Shown here in pieces: positions 1 to 5,897 of a DNA stretch of 10,895 bases. The notes under the pieces are model-generated. The model had not been told where the DNA came from and ran no database searches. It saw nothing but the letters and a program-made list of their open reading frames with translations. Position 1 is the stretch's first letter. Each line of letters opens with the position of its first letter. Source of the stretch: Rhodospirillales bacterium (GTDB taxonomy: Bacteria > Pseudomonadota > Alphaproteobacteria > MPNO01 > UBA2964); assembly GCA_002727395.1 (NCBI GenBank), contig PBWY01000077.1:1-10895 (forward strand), in the 5' to 3' direction. Position numbers and translations under genes: made by a program.

Positions 1-1083
1 ATCTGCCCAATCAATTTCCAATTCCTTGGTTTCAGTGTTCACTAATGGTGTTACGAAATTTAGTAAATTCTTTGCGTACAGTTTGCTGGCATCAGACGCT
101 AAACGACTTGGCACGTTAGCGTGACCAACTATTTTTACCCCATGCTTAATAACAACTTTTCCCAATTCACTAACTGGGCAATTTCCGCCTTGTTCAACTG
201 CTAGGTCAACAATTACAGCACCCGGCCGCATTGCTTGTACCCTTTCTTCAGGAATTAAAACGGGAGCAGGACGCCCGGGTATCAAGGCAGTGCAAATAGC
301 TATATCTGTCTTTATTAATGCCTCCCTTAAAACTTCCGCCTGCCGTGATTTATATTCATCCGACATCTCTTTGGCATACCCCCCAACCGTTTCAGCGTCA
401 TGGGAATTATCTGAATCTACCTCTAAAAATAACGCACCTAAACTTTGCACCTGCTCCTTTACAGCTGGTCGCACATCATAAGCAGAAACAACCGCTCCTA
501 ACCTGCGCGCAGTTGCTATTGCCTGCAATCCAGACACACCAGCACCCAGAATAAGAATGCGGGCCGGCGGTATGGTGCCCGCTGCCGTCATCATCATGGG
601 AAAAGCACTATGATATTCATTTGCAGCATCCAAAACTGCCTTGTATCCCGCAAGGTTAGACTGAGATGATAGGACATCCATCGATTGTGCTCGACTTATC
701 CTTGGTAATAATTCCATCGCGAAAGATGTCAGACCCTGCTCTGCATAGATTTTAACCTGTTCGGGATTCGATTGCGCGGACAAAGAACCAATTAAAATTG
801 CACCACTTTTCATCTTTGAGACATTATCTATTGTCTTATCTATGCGAGAAAAAGGACGTTGGACAGTTAGAATTATATCAGCGTCGTTAATAGCAACATC
901 AGCACTTGGGACAATGGCTGCTCCTGCTTCTTTAAGGGAAGCATCGGATATTGACGCTCCATCTCCTGAACCCGTTTCTACTAAAATTTCAAATCCGAGT
1001 GCGACGTATTTCTTTACTGAGTCGGGCGAAATAGGTGTTCTGGCTTCATCAGCCCATCTCTCTTTAATAACCGCGATTTTCAT
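1..1083 (-). CDS. pntAA: NAD(P) transhydrogenase subunit alpha part 1 (PntAA), 3' end cut by window edge
   Basis: This is the NAD(H)-binding peripheral subunit (dI) of the proton-translocating transhydrogenase, which passes hydride between NADH and NADP+ at the membrane, coupled to proton flow, and supplies NADPH. The start and 361 codons are present. The frame is still open at position 1, so perhaps 15-25 residues are missing compared with the roughly 380-residue Rhodospirillum-type subunit. The N-terminal AlaDH/PNT domain begins M-K-I-A-V-I-K-E-R. The signature R-I-S-R-A-Q-S-M-D lies at about residues 128-136, with S-S-Q-S-N-L-A-G-Y just after it. The Rossmann glycine motif G-A-G-V-S-G-L-Q is at 180-187, followed by G-G-Y-A-K-E-M (234-240). 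C-T-A-L-I-P-G-R-P-A-P-V-L (264-276) and D-L-A-V-E-Q-G-G-N-C-P (293-303) are also family hallmarks. The ATG at 1083 matches the family N terminus; an in-frame TTG directly upstream is possible but not needed. No Shine-Dalgarno is visible. The split alpha-1 form and the partners pntAB/pntB are inferred, because they lie outside the window. Confidence 0.95.
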   Translation of the reverse strand, partial: MKIAVIKERWADEARTPISPDSVKKYVALGFEILVETGSGDGASISDASLKEAGAAIVPSADVAINDADIILTVQRPFSRIDKTIDNVSKMKSGAILIGSLSAQSNPEQVKIYAEQGLTSFAMELLPRISRAQSMDVLSSQSNLAGYKAVLDAANEYHSAFPMMMTAAGTIPPARILILGAGVSGLQAIATARRLGAVVSAYDVRPAVKEQVQSLGALFLEVDSDNSHDAETVGGYAKEMSDEYKSRQAEVLREALIKTDIAICTALIPGRPAPVLIPEERVQAMRPGAVIVDLAVEQGGNCPVSELGKVVIKHGVKIVGHANVPSRLASDASKLYAKNLLNFVTPLVNTETKELEIDWAD

Positions 1084-1092
1084 CAAACTAAT

Positions 1093-1121
1093 AGTATAAT
1101 CTACCTATTTGGAAGGGTCAT
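1093..1121 (-). promoter_or_regulatory. Candidate promoter of pntAA giving a leaderless or very short leader
   Basis: On the minus strand a -35-like ATGACC (1121-1116) is separated by 17 nt from a -10-like TATACT (1098-1093). The -10 box ends only 9 nt before the pntAA ATG, so a typical start site would fall about 3 nt upstream of the ATG. That agrees with the lack of any ribosome-binding site there. This is a by-eye match to the sigma-70 consensus and no start site is known. Confidence 0.45.
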
Positions 1122-1126
1122 AGACC
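1116..1126. promoter_or_regulatory. Small perfect dyad GGTC-ATA-GACC over the pntAA -35 box
   Basis: Two 4-bp arms, GGTC and GACC, flank a 3-bp centre, and the dyad covers the proposed -35 hexamer of pntAA. Its position would suit a repressor or activator site. The arms are short, so chance is a real alternative, and no regulator family can be named. Confidence 0.2.
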
Positions 1127-1260
1127 GCACAATGCCTGTTTGTCGCCAATTTGCCAAGAGGATATCACTCAAATTTTTAAGCAAATAAAACTTTTATTAA
1201 ATGTTTATGGATAGTGTTACTAAAATAGAGCTAAAAAACTGACGATTGGCAATGCAATCT

Positions 1261-1290
1261 GTAAAATAAACTAAACTATGCATTAGTTTA
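1261..1290 (-). terminator. Candidate intrinsic terminator after bioFD
   Basis: On the minus strand, 14 nt beyond the bioD stop codon, TAAACTA (1290-1284) and TAGTTTA (1278-1272) form a 7-bp stem around a 5-nt loop. The T-rich tail GTTTATTTTAC follows at once. The stem is AT-rich and therefore weak, but its place at the end of the bioF-bioD unit and the T-rich tail support a terminator. Confidence 0.45.
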
Positions 1291-1304
1291 ACCTTAGTCC
1301 CCTT

Positions 1305-1985
1305 TTAGAGGATCCCAAGTTCAGAAGCTATGCAGGGCACATCCGTAAATTCTTTTATATCTTTTATTCGCGGTAAAATAACGAAAGGAAATTGGTTTCG
1401 GAACTTTGATAGCGTCCGCTGAGTTTCAATAAGTGAGACCGGACTTTTGTAAGATTCACTTATGACGACACCAGCAATTTTTATGCCGTAGTGTGACACT
1501 GCCTGAAATGCAGTCAGAGTATGACTTAATGTTCCAAGATAAGAGCCAACTACAAGCACGATAGGTGCGCCAACTTTTGCTATAAGATCCAGCACCGTCT
1601 CCGTATCATTAAGAGGTACCATTCCCCCGCCGATTCCCTCGATCAGTAAAATTTGATCTCTGTGCATTTTAGATTTACAAAAGGCAGCGACTTTTTCCAC
1701 AATTAAAGAGCGGCCCTCTGAATCTGCAGCCAAATTTGGTGAAATAGCCTCTTTAAATCGCCAGGGAGAAATTTGATCAATGTTATCTTTTGATACTTCT
1801 CGACCGAGTTCGTTCAAAATCATAGCGGTATCGGTTTTGTAGAGATTATTTTCATCAAAACCTGTTATAATTGGTTTTATAGCTTCGACAGGTTTCTTTG
1901 CCATACGAATTTGACGCAATAAAATGGTCGTCACTAACGTTTTACCAATCTCAGTACCGGTACCAGAAATAAAAAACGTACGCAT
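1305..1985 (-). CDS. bioD: ATP-dependent dethiobiotin synthetase BioD
   Basis: BioD closes the ureido ring of dethiobiotin from 7,8-diaminopelargonate, CO2 and ATP in the cytosol, the penultimate step of biotin synthesis. The 226-residue protein has the usual family length. The nucleotide-binding loop G-T-G-T-E-I-G-K-T is at residues 8-16; E. coli has G-T-D-T-E-V-G-K-T. The catalytic lysine of the K-P motif is K37, in I-K-P-I-I-T-G. T-D-T-A at 51-54 matches the family's S-D-A region, and E-G-I-G-G-G-M-V-P-L at 116-125 matches E-G-A-G-G. The ATG overlaps the bioF stop by one base (TAATG), which implies translational coupling and one operon with bioF. A weak hairpin with a T-rich tail follows downstream. 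Confidence 0.96.
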   Translation of the reverse strand: MRTFFISGTGTEIGKTLVTTILLRQIRMAKKPVEAIKPIITGFDENNLYKTDTAMILNELGREVSKDNIDQISPWRFKEAISPNLAADSEGRSLIVEKVAAFCKSKMHRDQILLIEGIGGGMVPLNDTETVLDLIAKVGAPIVLVVGSYLGTLSHTLTAFQAVSHYGIKIAGVVISESYKSPVSLIETQRTLSKFRNQFPFVILPRIKDIKEFTDVPCIASELGIL

Positions 1986-3133
1986 TACACCAAACCAATC
2001 TTCAAAACCGTAGCAGCCAATCTATCTATCTCCTCCTTGCGGTGTCGGGCCGAGAAAGTAAACCGCAATCTTGCCGTCCCTTCCGGAACTGTGGGCGGAC
2101 GTATTGCGGTAACAAGAAACCCTTCATTCATAAGTTTTTGAGATGATTCAAGTGCCTTCTTCGAGGTTTTAGTGATAATAGGTATTATGGGGCTATCCGC
2201 ATCTGGCAGGCCCAACCGCCTTGAGAACCGCCTTGCATTAAGGATAGGGAGATTAGTCAGCTTTTTATTTGTTTGTATAATTTTCAATGACGCAACTGCG
2301 GCAGCAACGACGGATGGTGGCAATCCAGTTGCATAAATAAGGCTACGACCGCGATTAACTAAAAGATCTATCACAGCCCTTGAGGCACAGATAAATCCCC
2401 CATAAACACCAACCGACTTTGACAAGGTACCCATTTGTAGAGAAATTCTATCACTTACACCTAATTCAGCAGCGCTTCCCCTTCCTTGGCCCAACACCCC
2501 GAATCCATGAGCGTCATCTGTCAAAATTATTGAGTCAAACTCCTCCGCCAAATTGCATAAATCGGCCAAAGGGGCTAAGTCGCCATCCATGCTAAAAACG
2601 CCTTCGGTCATAAGAAGACAATTTTTATATTTATGTCTTTTTTGTTTTAGTATGGCTCTGCAATTCAGGATATCGTTATGCCTAAAAAGCACACTATCGG
2701 CTGTTGATGCCCTAATTCCCGCACGCATACTAGCATGGGATAGCTCATCCGCGACAATCAGATCATTTCTTCCTGCTATGACCGGCGGCACACCAAGATT
2801 AGCAAGATAGCCGCTACCGAATACTAGTGCAGCCTCAGTCCCTTTGATATTGGCAAGCAAACTTTCTAGTTGTTCATATAAAGGATGATTTCCTGTAACT
2901 AGCCGGGAAGCACCGGCACCAACGCCATATTCTAAAACTGCATTGACGGCTGCATTTTTCACATCCGGATTTTGCGATAAACCTAAATAATCATTGCAAC
3001 AAAAAGATATTAAATTCTGCCCCGCTCGAATAACATTGCATGCTTCATCTCTACCTGTCTCTTGGAGTGAACGAAGTAAATTCTGTTGATCAAGCTTTTG
3101 AAGTTTGGCTTTCGCCATCAAATCAACTGTCAA
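1985..3133 (-). CDS. bioF: 8-amino-7-oxononanoate synthase BioF
   Basis: BioF is the PLP enzyme that condenses pimeloyl-ACP or pimeloyl-CoA with L-alanine to give 8-amino-7-oxononanoate, the first ring-building step of biotin synthesis. The 382 residues fit the alpha-oxoamine synthase family. Visible landmarks are C-N-D-Y-L-G-L (46-52), G-A-G-A-S-R-L-V-T-G (72-81), S-H-A-S with the PLP-stacking His (H133), T-D-D-A-H-G-F-G (205-212) with the PLP Asp, and G-T-L-S-K with the Schiff-base lysine at K239. The C-terminal I-R-P-P-T-V-P-E-G-T-A-R-L-R is at 344-357. The start given is a TTG with an AAGGGG element 11 nt upstream. An ATG five codons later (3118) has no ribosome-binding site of its own but would also give a complete enzyme. 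The gene is first in the bioF-bioD unit and diverges from bioB. Confidence 0.96.
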   Translation of the reverse strand: MTVDLMAKAKLQKLDQQNLLRSLQETGRDEACNVIRAGQNLISFCCNDYLGLSQNPDVKNAAVNAVLEYGVGAGASRLVTGNHPLYEQLESLLANIKGTEAALVFGSGYLANLGVPPVIAGRNDLIVADELSHASMRAGIRASTADSVLFRHNDILNCRAILKQKRHKYKNCLLMTEGVFSMDGDLAPLADLCNLAEEFDSIILTDDAHGFGVLGQGRGSAAELGVSDRISLQMGTLSKSVGVYGGFICASRAVIDLLVNRGRSLIYATGLPPSVVAAAVASLKIIQTNKKLTNLPILNARRFSRRLGLPDADSPIIPIITKTSKKALESSQKLMNEGFLVTAIRPPTVPEGTARLRFTFSARHRKEEIDRLAATVLKIGLV

Positions 3134-3241
3134 TTTGAGTTCTACCCCTTCTTTTTCCGCAGCAATAGTGATAACTACACACTACACCTTTATGATCCAA
3201 ATTTGTCGTAATAATATAGGCTAAATTTTTGGTGGGAAGCG
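3134..3241. promoter_or_regulatory. Divergent bioF/bioB intergenic control region
   Basis: This 108-bp gap separates the bioF and bioB starts and must carry both promoters unless transcription comes from elsewhere. For bioB, a weak pair TTTATG (3189-3194), 17 nt, TAATAT (3212-3217) is the best candidate. No convincing minus-strand promoter was found by eye. No match to the alphaproteobacterial BioR box (TTATMKATAA type) or to the long E. coli BirA operator was seen. Small repeats at 3166-3187 are listed separately. Confidence 0.5.
3166..3187. repeat. Short dyad plus tandem 7-bp repeat between bioF and bioB
   Basis: TAGTGATAACTA (3166-3177) has TAGT and ACTA arms around GATA. It overlaps two perfect head-to-tail copies of ACTACAC (3174-3180 and 3181-3187). 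The cluster starts about 33 bp upstream of the bioF start and ends just before the weak bioB -35 candidate, where an operator for both units could sit. The repeats are short and no known biotin regulator motif matches, so the regulatory reading is inference. Confidence 0.3.
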
Positions 3242-4240
3242 ATGGCTATTTCAAGTAAAAATGTATCCAATCATATGGCCGAAGGAAAGATGAATACAAA
3301 AGTAAGGCATAATTGGACATTCGAGGAAGTAGAATTATTATTCTCCCAACCCTTCAATGATTTACTATATGCAGCACAATCAATTCACAGAGAATATTTT
3401 GTATCGAATGAAGTTCAAATAAGCACACTCCTCTCTATTAAAACTGGCGGCTGCCCCGAGGATTGTGCCTATTGTCCGCAAAGTGCACACTATAATACCG
3501 AGACAGATAAAGAACAGTTATTGAATATCGATTCGGTTTTAGCTGCTGCCAAAAACGCCAAAACCGAGGGGGCAACACGATTTTGTATGGGAGCGGCCTG
3601 GCGTAGCCCGACAGATCGTGACTTGGACTTAGTTTGTAAGATGGTAGAAGGAGTCAAAAAACTAGGCCTTGAAACCTGTGTCACACTTGGAATGTTAAAA
3701 GAAGGGCAGGCCCAAAAATTACAGCAATCGGGACTAGATTATTACAACCACAACATCGATACATCAAAAGACTACTACAGCGAAATTATTTCTACCCGTT
3801 CCTATGAGGATCGAATACAAACACTGAGCAGCGTTCGTGACGCAGGTGTCAAGGTTTGCTGTGGCGGTATAGTCGGAATGGGCGAAACCCGTCAAGATCG
3901 TATTGATATGCTTACCACTTTGGCTACCCTTTCAGAACATCCCCAAAGTGTTCCAATAAATATGCTTGTACCTGTCAAGGGAACACCTTTATCGGATTCT
4001 CTATCTATAGATATTATTGAATTCGTCCGAACAATCGCAGTTACAAGGATAATTATGCCGGCATCTGTCGTCCGCCTTTCTGCCGGCCGTAATGCCATGA
4101 CTGATGAGGCGCAAGCCCTGTGTTTTATAGCTGGAGCCAATTCGATTTTTTATGGTGATGAATTACTTACTACAGAAAATCCAGAACGGAAGGCAGATAA
4201 ATTGTTATTTAATAAACTTGGCCTTAAGCCGATGAAATAA
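3242..4240 (+). CDS. bioB: Biotin synthase BioB (radical SAM)
   Basis: BioB converts dethiobiotin to biotin by radical SAM sulfur insertion, using a [4Fe-4S] cluster and a sacrificial [2Fe-2S] cluster. The C-x3-C-x2-C cluster motif is C71, C75 and C78 in T-G-G-C-P-E-D-C-A-Y-C-P. The second-cluster ligands are visible as C115 (F-C-M-G-A-A-W-R), C146 (E-T-C-V-T-L-G) and C206 (K-V-C-C-G-G-I-V-G-M-G-E). The conserved arginine lies in V-R-L-S-A-G-R (277-283). From ATG 3242 the protein has 332 residues. Compared with E. coli, the first 16 residues look extra, and M17 (ATG at 3290) is preceded by AAGGAAAG, so a 316-residue form is plausible. The first ATG has GGTGGGA just upstream. bioA follows 4 nt after the stop, so the two are co-transcribed. 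Confidence 0.97.
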   Translation: MAISSKNVSNHMAEGKMNTKVRHNWTFEEVELLFSQPFNDLLYAAQSIHREYFVSNEVQISTLLSIKTGGCPEDCAYCPQSAHYNTETDKEQLLNIDSVLAAAKNAKTEGATRFCMGAAWRSPTDRDLDLVCKMVEGVKKLGLETCVTLGMLKEGQAQKLQQSGLDYYNHNIDTSKDYYSEIISTRSYEDRIQTLSSVRDAGVKVCCGGIVGMGETRQDRIDMLTTLATLSEHPQSVPINMLVPVKGTPLSDSLSIDIIEFVRTIAVTRIIMPASVVRLSAGRNAMTDEAQALCFIAGANSIFYGDELLTTENPERKADKLLFNKLGLKPMK

Positions 4241-4244
4241 GGAT

Positions 4245-5540
4245 ATGAGAAAACTCGGCATTATCAAAGATCCGAGGTTAACACACCTGTGGCGCCCATA
4301 CACCCAGATGAAAACCGAGGCCAACCCATATACCGCGGTAGAAACGCGCGGTGCCCAAATCAAATTATTGGATGGTCGTTGGCTAATTGATGGTATTTCG
4401 TCTTGGTGGACAGCTTGTCACGGGTACAATCACAAACACATAATAGATGCAATGCATAATCAACTCGATATTATGCCTCATGTAATGTTCGGAGGACTAA
4501 CCCATGAACCAGCCTTAAAATTATCTTCCCGACTGGCCTCTATCCTTCCAGGTAAAAAAAGTTCAAAAGCTTTAACTCATATATTTTTCTCGGATTCGGG
4601 ATCCGTCGCTATTGAGGTAGCTTTAAAAATGGCTACGCAATACTGGCTCAATTTAGGGGAACCAAATCGCAACCGATTTGTTTGTTTCAAAAATGCATAT
4701 CATGGGGACACTATAGGTGCGATGTCAGTCTGCGACCCTGATGATGGGATGCATGCTATTTTTAAGGGCGCAATCCCAGAGCAAATTATAACCGAGATAC
4801 CCAATAGTATAAAGAAATTTAAAGAGTTTGAGAAACTACTTGAGGTTAATGGGCGTAACATAGCCGGACTCATTATTGAGCCATTAGTCCAAGCAGCCGG
4901 TGGATTGAAATTTCATGATACTGAAATTTTATCAAATATTTATAATATTTGTGTAAGACATAATATATTATTTATAGCCGATGAAATTGCTACCGGCTTT
5001 GGTCGAACCGGGTCTATGTTTGCTTGCGACCAAGCTGACATAACGCCCGACATCATGTGTCTCGGCAAAGCTCTTACGGGAGGAACTATTGGCATGGCGG
5101 CTACTGCAGCAAATGCTAAAGTTTTTTCTGCATTTTTATCCAACGAAGAAAATAAAGCCTTTATGCATGGACCAACTTTTATGGCTAACCCATTAGCAGC
5201 CACCGCAGCAAATGCTTCTCTAGATCTGTTTGAAAACAATCAAAGATTAGAACAAGTCAAGACAATCGAAGATGATCTTTTAGTTGACTTAGAACTTTGC
5301 CGCGATGTTCCAAGTGTCGTTGACGTGCGCGTCAAGGGAGCAATAGGTGTCGTTGAGATAAAGGAACCAATAGACATTCATTGGCTACGTCATCGTTTCA
5401 CCAAAGAGAACGTCTGGGTTAGGCCGTTTGATAATGTCATATACCTAATGCCACCATTTATTATAAATAAAGGTGAGCTAAAGACATTAACCAAAGCCGT
5501 TTTAACTGTAATAAAAGAGTGGGCTTTAAGGACCGCGTAA
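4245..5540 (+). CDS. bioA: Adenosylmethionine-8-amino-7-oxononanoate aminotransferase BioA
   Basis: BioA transfers an amino group from SAM to 8-amino-7-oxononanoate to make 7,8-diaminopelargonate, using PLP in the cytosol. It has 431 residues, close to the usual 425-430. Substrate-pocket motifs H-L-W-R-P-Y-T-Q (14-21) and S-S-W-W (52-55) are typical of BioA rather than other class III aminotransferases. D-S-G-S-V-A-I-E-V-A (117-126), Y-H-G-D-T (152-156) and the PLP Asp in I-A-D-E (D246) follow. The Schiff-base lysine is K275 in L-G-K-A-L-T-G-G. F-M-H-G-P-T-F-M-A-N-P-L is at 307-318, and the substrate-binding arginine is R393 in W-V-R-P-F. The ATG lies 4 nt after the bioB stop in TAAGGATATG. 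The AAGG is close to the start, so translational coupling to bioB is likely. It is the last gene of the rightward biotin unit. Confidence 0.96.
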   Translation: MRKLGIIKDPRLTHLWRPYTQMKTEANPYTAVETRGAQIKLLDGRWLIDGISSWWTACHGYNHKHIIDAMHNQLDIMPHVMFGGLTHEPALKLSSRLASILPGKKSSKALTHIFFSDSGSVAIEVALKMATQYWLNLGEPNRNRFVCFKNAYHGDTIGAMSVCDPDDGMHAIFKGAIPEQIITEIPNSIKKFKEFEKLLEVNGRNIAGLIIEPLVQAAGGLKFHDTEILSNIYNICVRHNILFIADEIATGFGRTGSMFACDQADITPDIMCLGKALTGGTIGMAATAANAKVFSAFLSNEENKAFMHGPTFMANPLAATAANASLDLFENNQRLEQVKTIEDDLLVDLELCRDVPSVVDVRVKGAIGVVEIKEPIDIHWLRHRFTKENVWVRPFDNVIYLMPPFIINKGELKTLTKAVLTVIKEWALRTA

Positions 5541-5554
5541 ACAGAATAGTTGGT

Positions 5555-5758
5555 TTAAAAACCCTCCACCTGTATACGTTTGCGTTCTAATTTGCGTGTA
5601 CGACGTACCGCCTCTGCTTTCTTTCTTACACGACGCTCAGAAGGTTTTTCAAAAGAACGGACGCGTTTCATTTCACGCCAGATGCCTTCACGCTGCATCT
5701 TTTTCTTTAACGCTTTTAGAGCACCGTCAACATTATTATCCCGAACAAACACTTGCAC
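5555..5758 (-). CDS. rpsU: 30S ribosomal protein S21 (bS21)
   Basis: S21 is a small basic protein of the 30S subunit that sits near the 3' end of 16S rRNA and helps initiation on natural mRNAs. The 67 residues match the family in length and content. The start M-Q-V-F-V-R-D-N-N-V-D and A-L-K-A-L-K-K-K-M are followed by E-K-P-S-E-R-R-V-R-K-K-A-E-A and a strongly Arg/Lys-rich tail. The start is a GTG at 5758, chosen because it gives the conserved N terminus; no in-frame ATG lies upstream. AAAGGGG (5777-5771) is 12 nt before this GTG, which is long. Only 14 bp separate its stop from that of convergent bioA. It lies downstream of the kinase gene on the same strand after a 127-bp gap, and probably has its own promoter. 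Confidence 0.96.
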   Translation of the reverse strand: MQVFVRDNNVDGALKALKKKMQREGIWREMKRVRSFEKPSERRVRKKAEAVRRTRKLERKRIQVEGF

Positions 5759-5762
5759 AGTT

Positions 5763-5777
5763 TTACATATCCCCTTT
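5763..5777 (-). promoter_or_regulatory. rpsU ribosome-binding region with an AUG-UAA start-stop
   Basis: Reading the minus strand, AAAGGGG is followed after 2 nt by ATG-TAA (5768-5763), then 4 nt, then the GTG of rpsU. The ATG cannot start rpsU because TAA follows at once. The Shine-Dalgarno element is too close to the ATG and rather far from the GTG. The start-stop may be an accident of AT-rich DNA, or it may hold ribosomes beside the true start. Confidence 0.4.
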
Positions 5778-5781
5778 CAGT

Positions 5782-5803
5782 AAAAATAAGACAAATAGGT
5801 CTT
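5782..5803 (-). promoter_or_regulatory. Small hairpin followed by T5 in the rpsU leader
   Basis: On the minus strand TAAGAC (5804-5799) and GTCTTA (5792-5787) form a 6-bp stem around a 6-nt loop, with TTTTT immediately after. The rpsU ribosome-binding element starts a few bases further on. The form resembles a weak attenuator or terminator, but the stem holds only two G-C pairs, so it may not fold stably. Confidence 0.25.
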
Positions 5804-5869
5804 ACCCTCATTTTTGGTGTGTCTATCTAACAAAAAGATTGCAGGAAGGAAACAGTAAAAATTACATAA

Positions 5870-5897
5870 ATTATAAATAATAAATTCAATTTTTAAG
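5870..5897 (-). promoter_or_regulatory. Candidate rpsU promoter
   Basis: A perfect -10 hexamer TATAAT (5875-5870) lies 10 nt past the kinase stop codon on the minus strand. A weak -35-like CTTAAA (5897-5892) sits 16 nt further upstream, in the last kinase codons. Transcripts would carry a leader of about 105 nt that includes the small hairpin near the S21 start. AT-rich DNA makes chance TATAAT matches common. Confidence 0.35.

Noticed and set aside
842..1099. Plus-strand 85-codon frame
   Set aside because: Antisense to the conserved N-terminal part of the transhydrogenase subunit; no support.
1145..1157. GCCAA repeats that on the minus strand look like a sigma-54 promoter (TTGGCA...TTGGCG)
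   Set aside because: The GG and GC doublets are about 9 nt apart where sigma-54 promoters need 12, and the sequence is better explained as a chance direct repeat.
1184..1198. Perfect AATAAAA-C-TTTTATT inverted repeat as a terminator
   Set aside because: The stem has no G-C pair and only a 1-nt centre, so it cannot form a useful hairpin; expected by chance in AT-rich spacer DNA.
1244..1259. GATTG...CAATC stem in the pntAA-bioD spacer
   Set aside because: Five pairs, no T tract, and a better terminator candidate lies closer to bioD.
3134..3241. BioR or BirA operator
   Set aside because: Looked for TTATMKATAA-type and E. coli BirA-type sites on both strands and found no convincing match.
4940..5239. 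Minus-strand 99-codon reading frame inside bioA
   Set aside because: It is antisense to the conserved PLP-lysine region of BioA, has no ribosome-binding site and no recognisable domain; a shadow frame.
5580..5880. Plus-strand frames opposite rpsU
   Set aside because: They are antisense to a clear S21 gene and its leader and show no family features.
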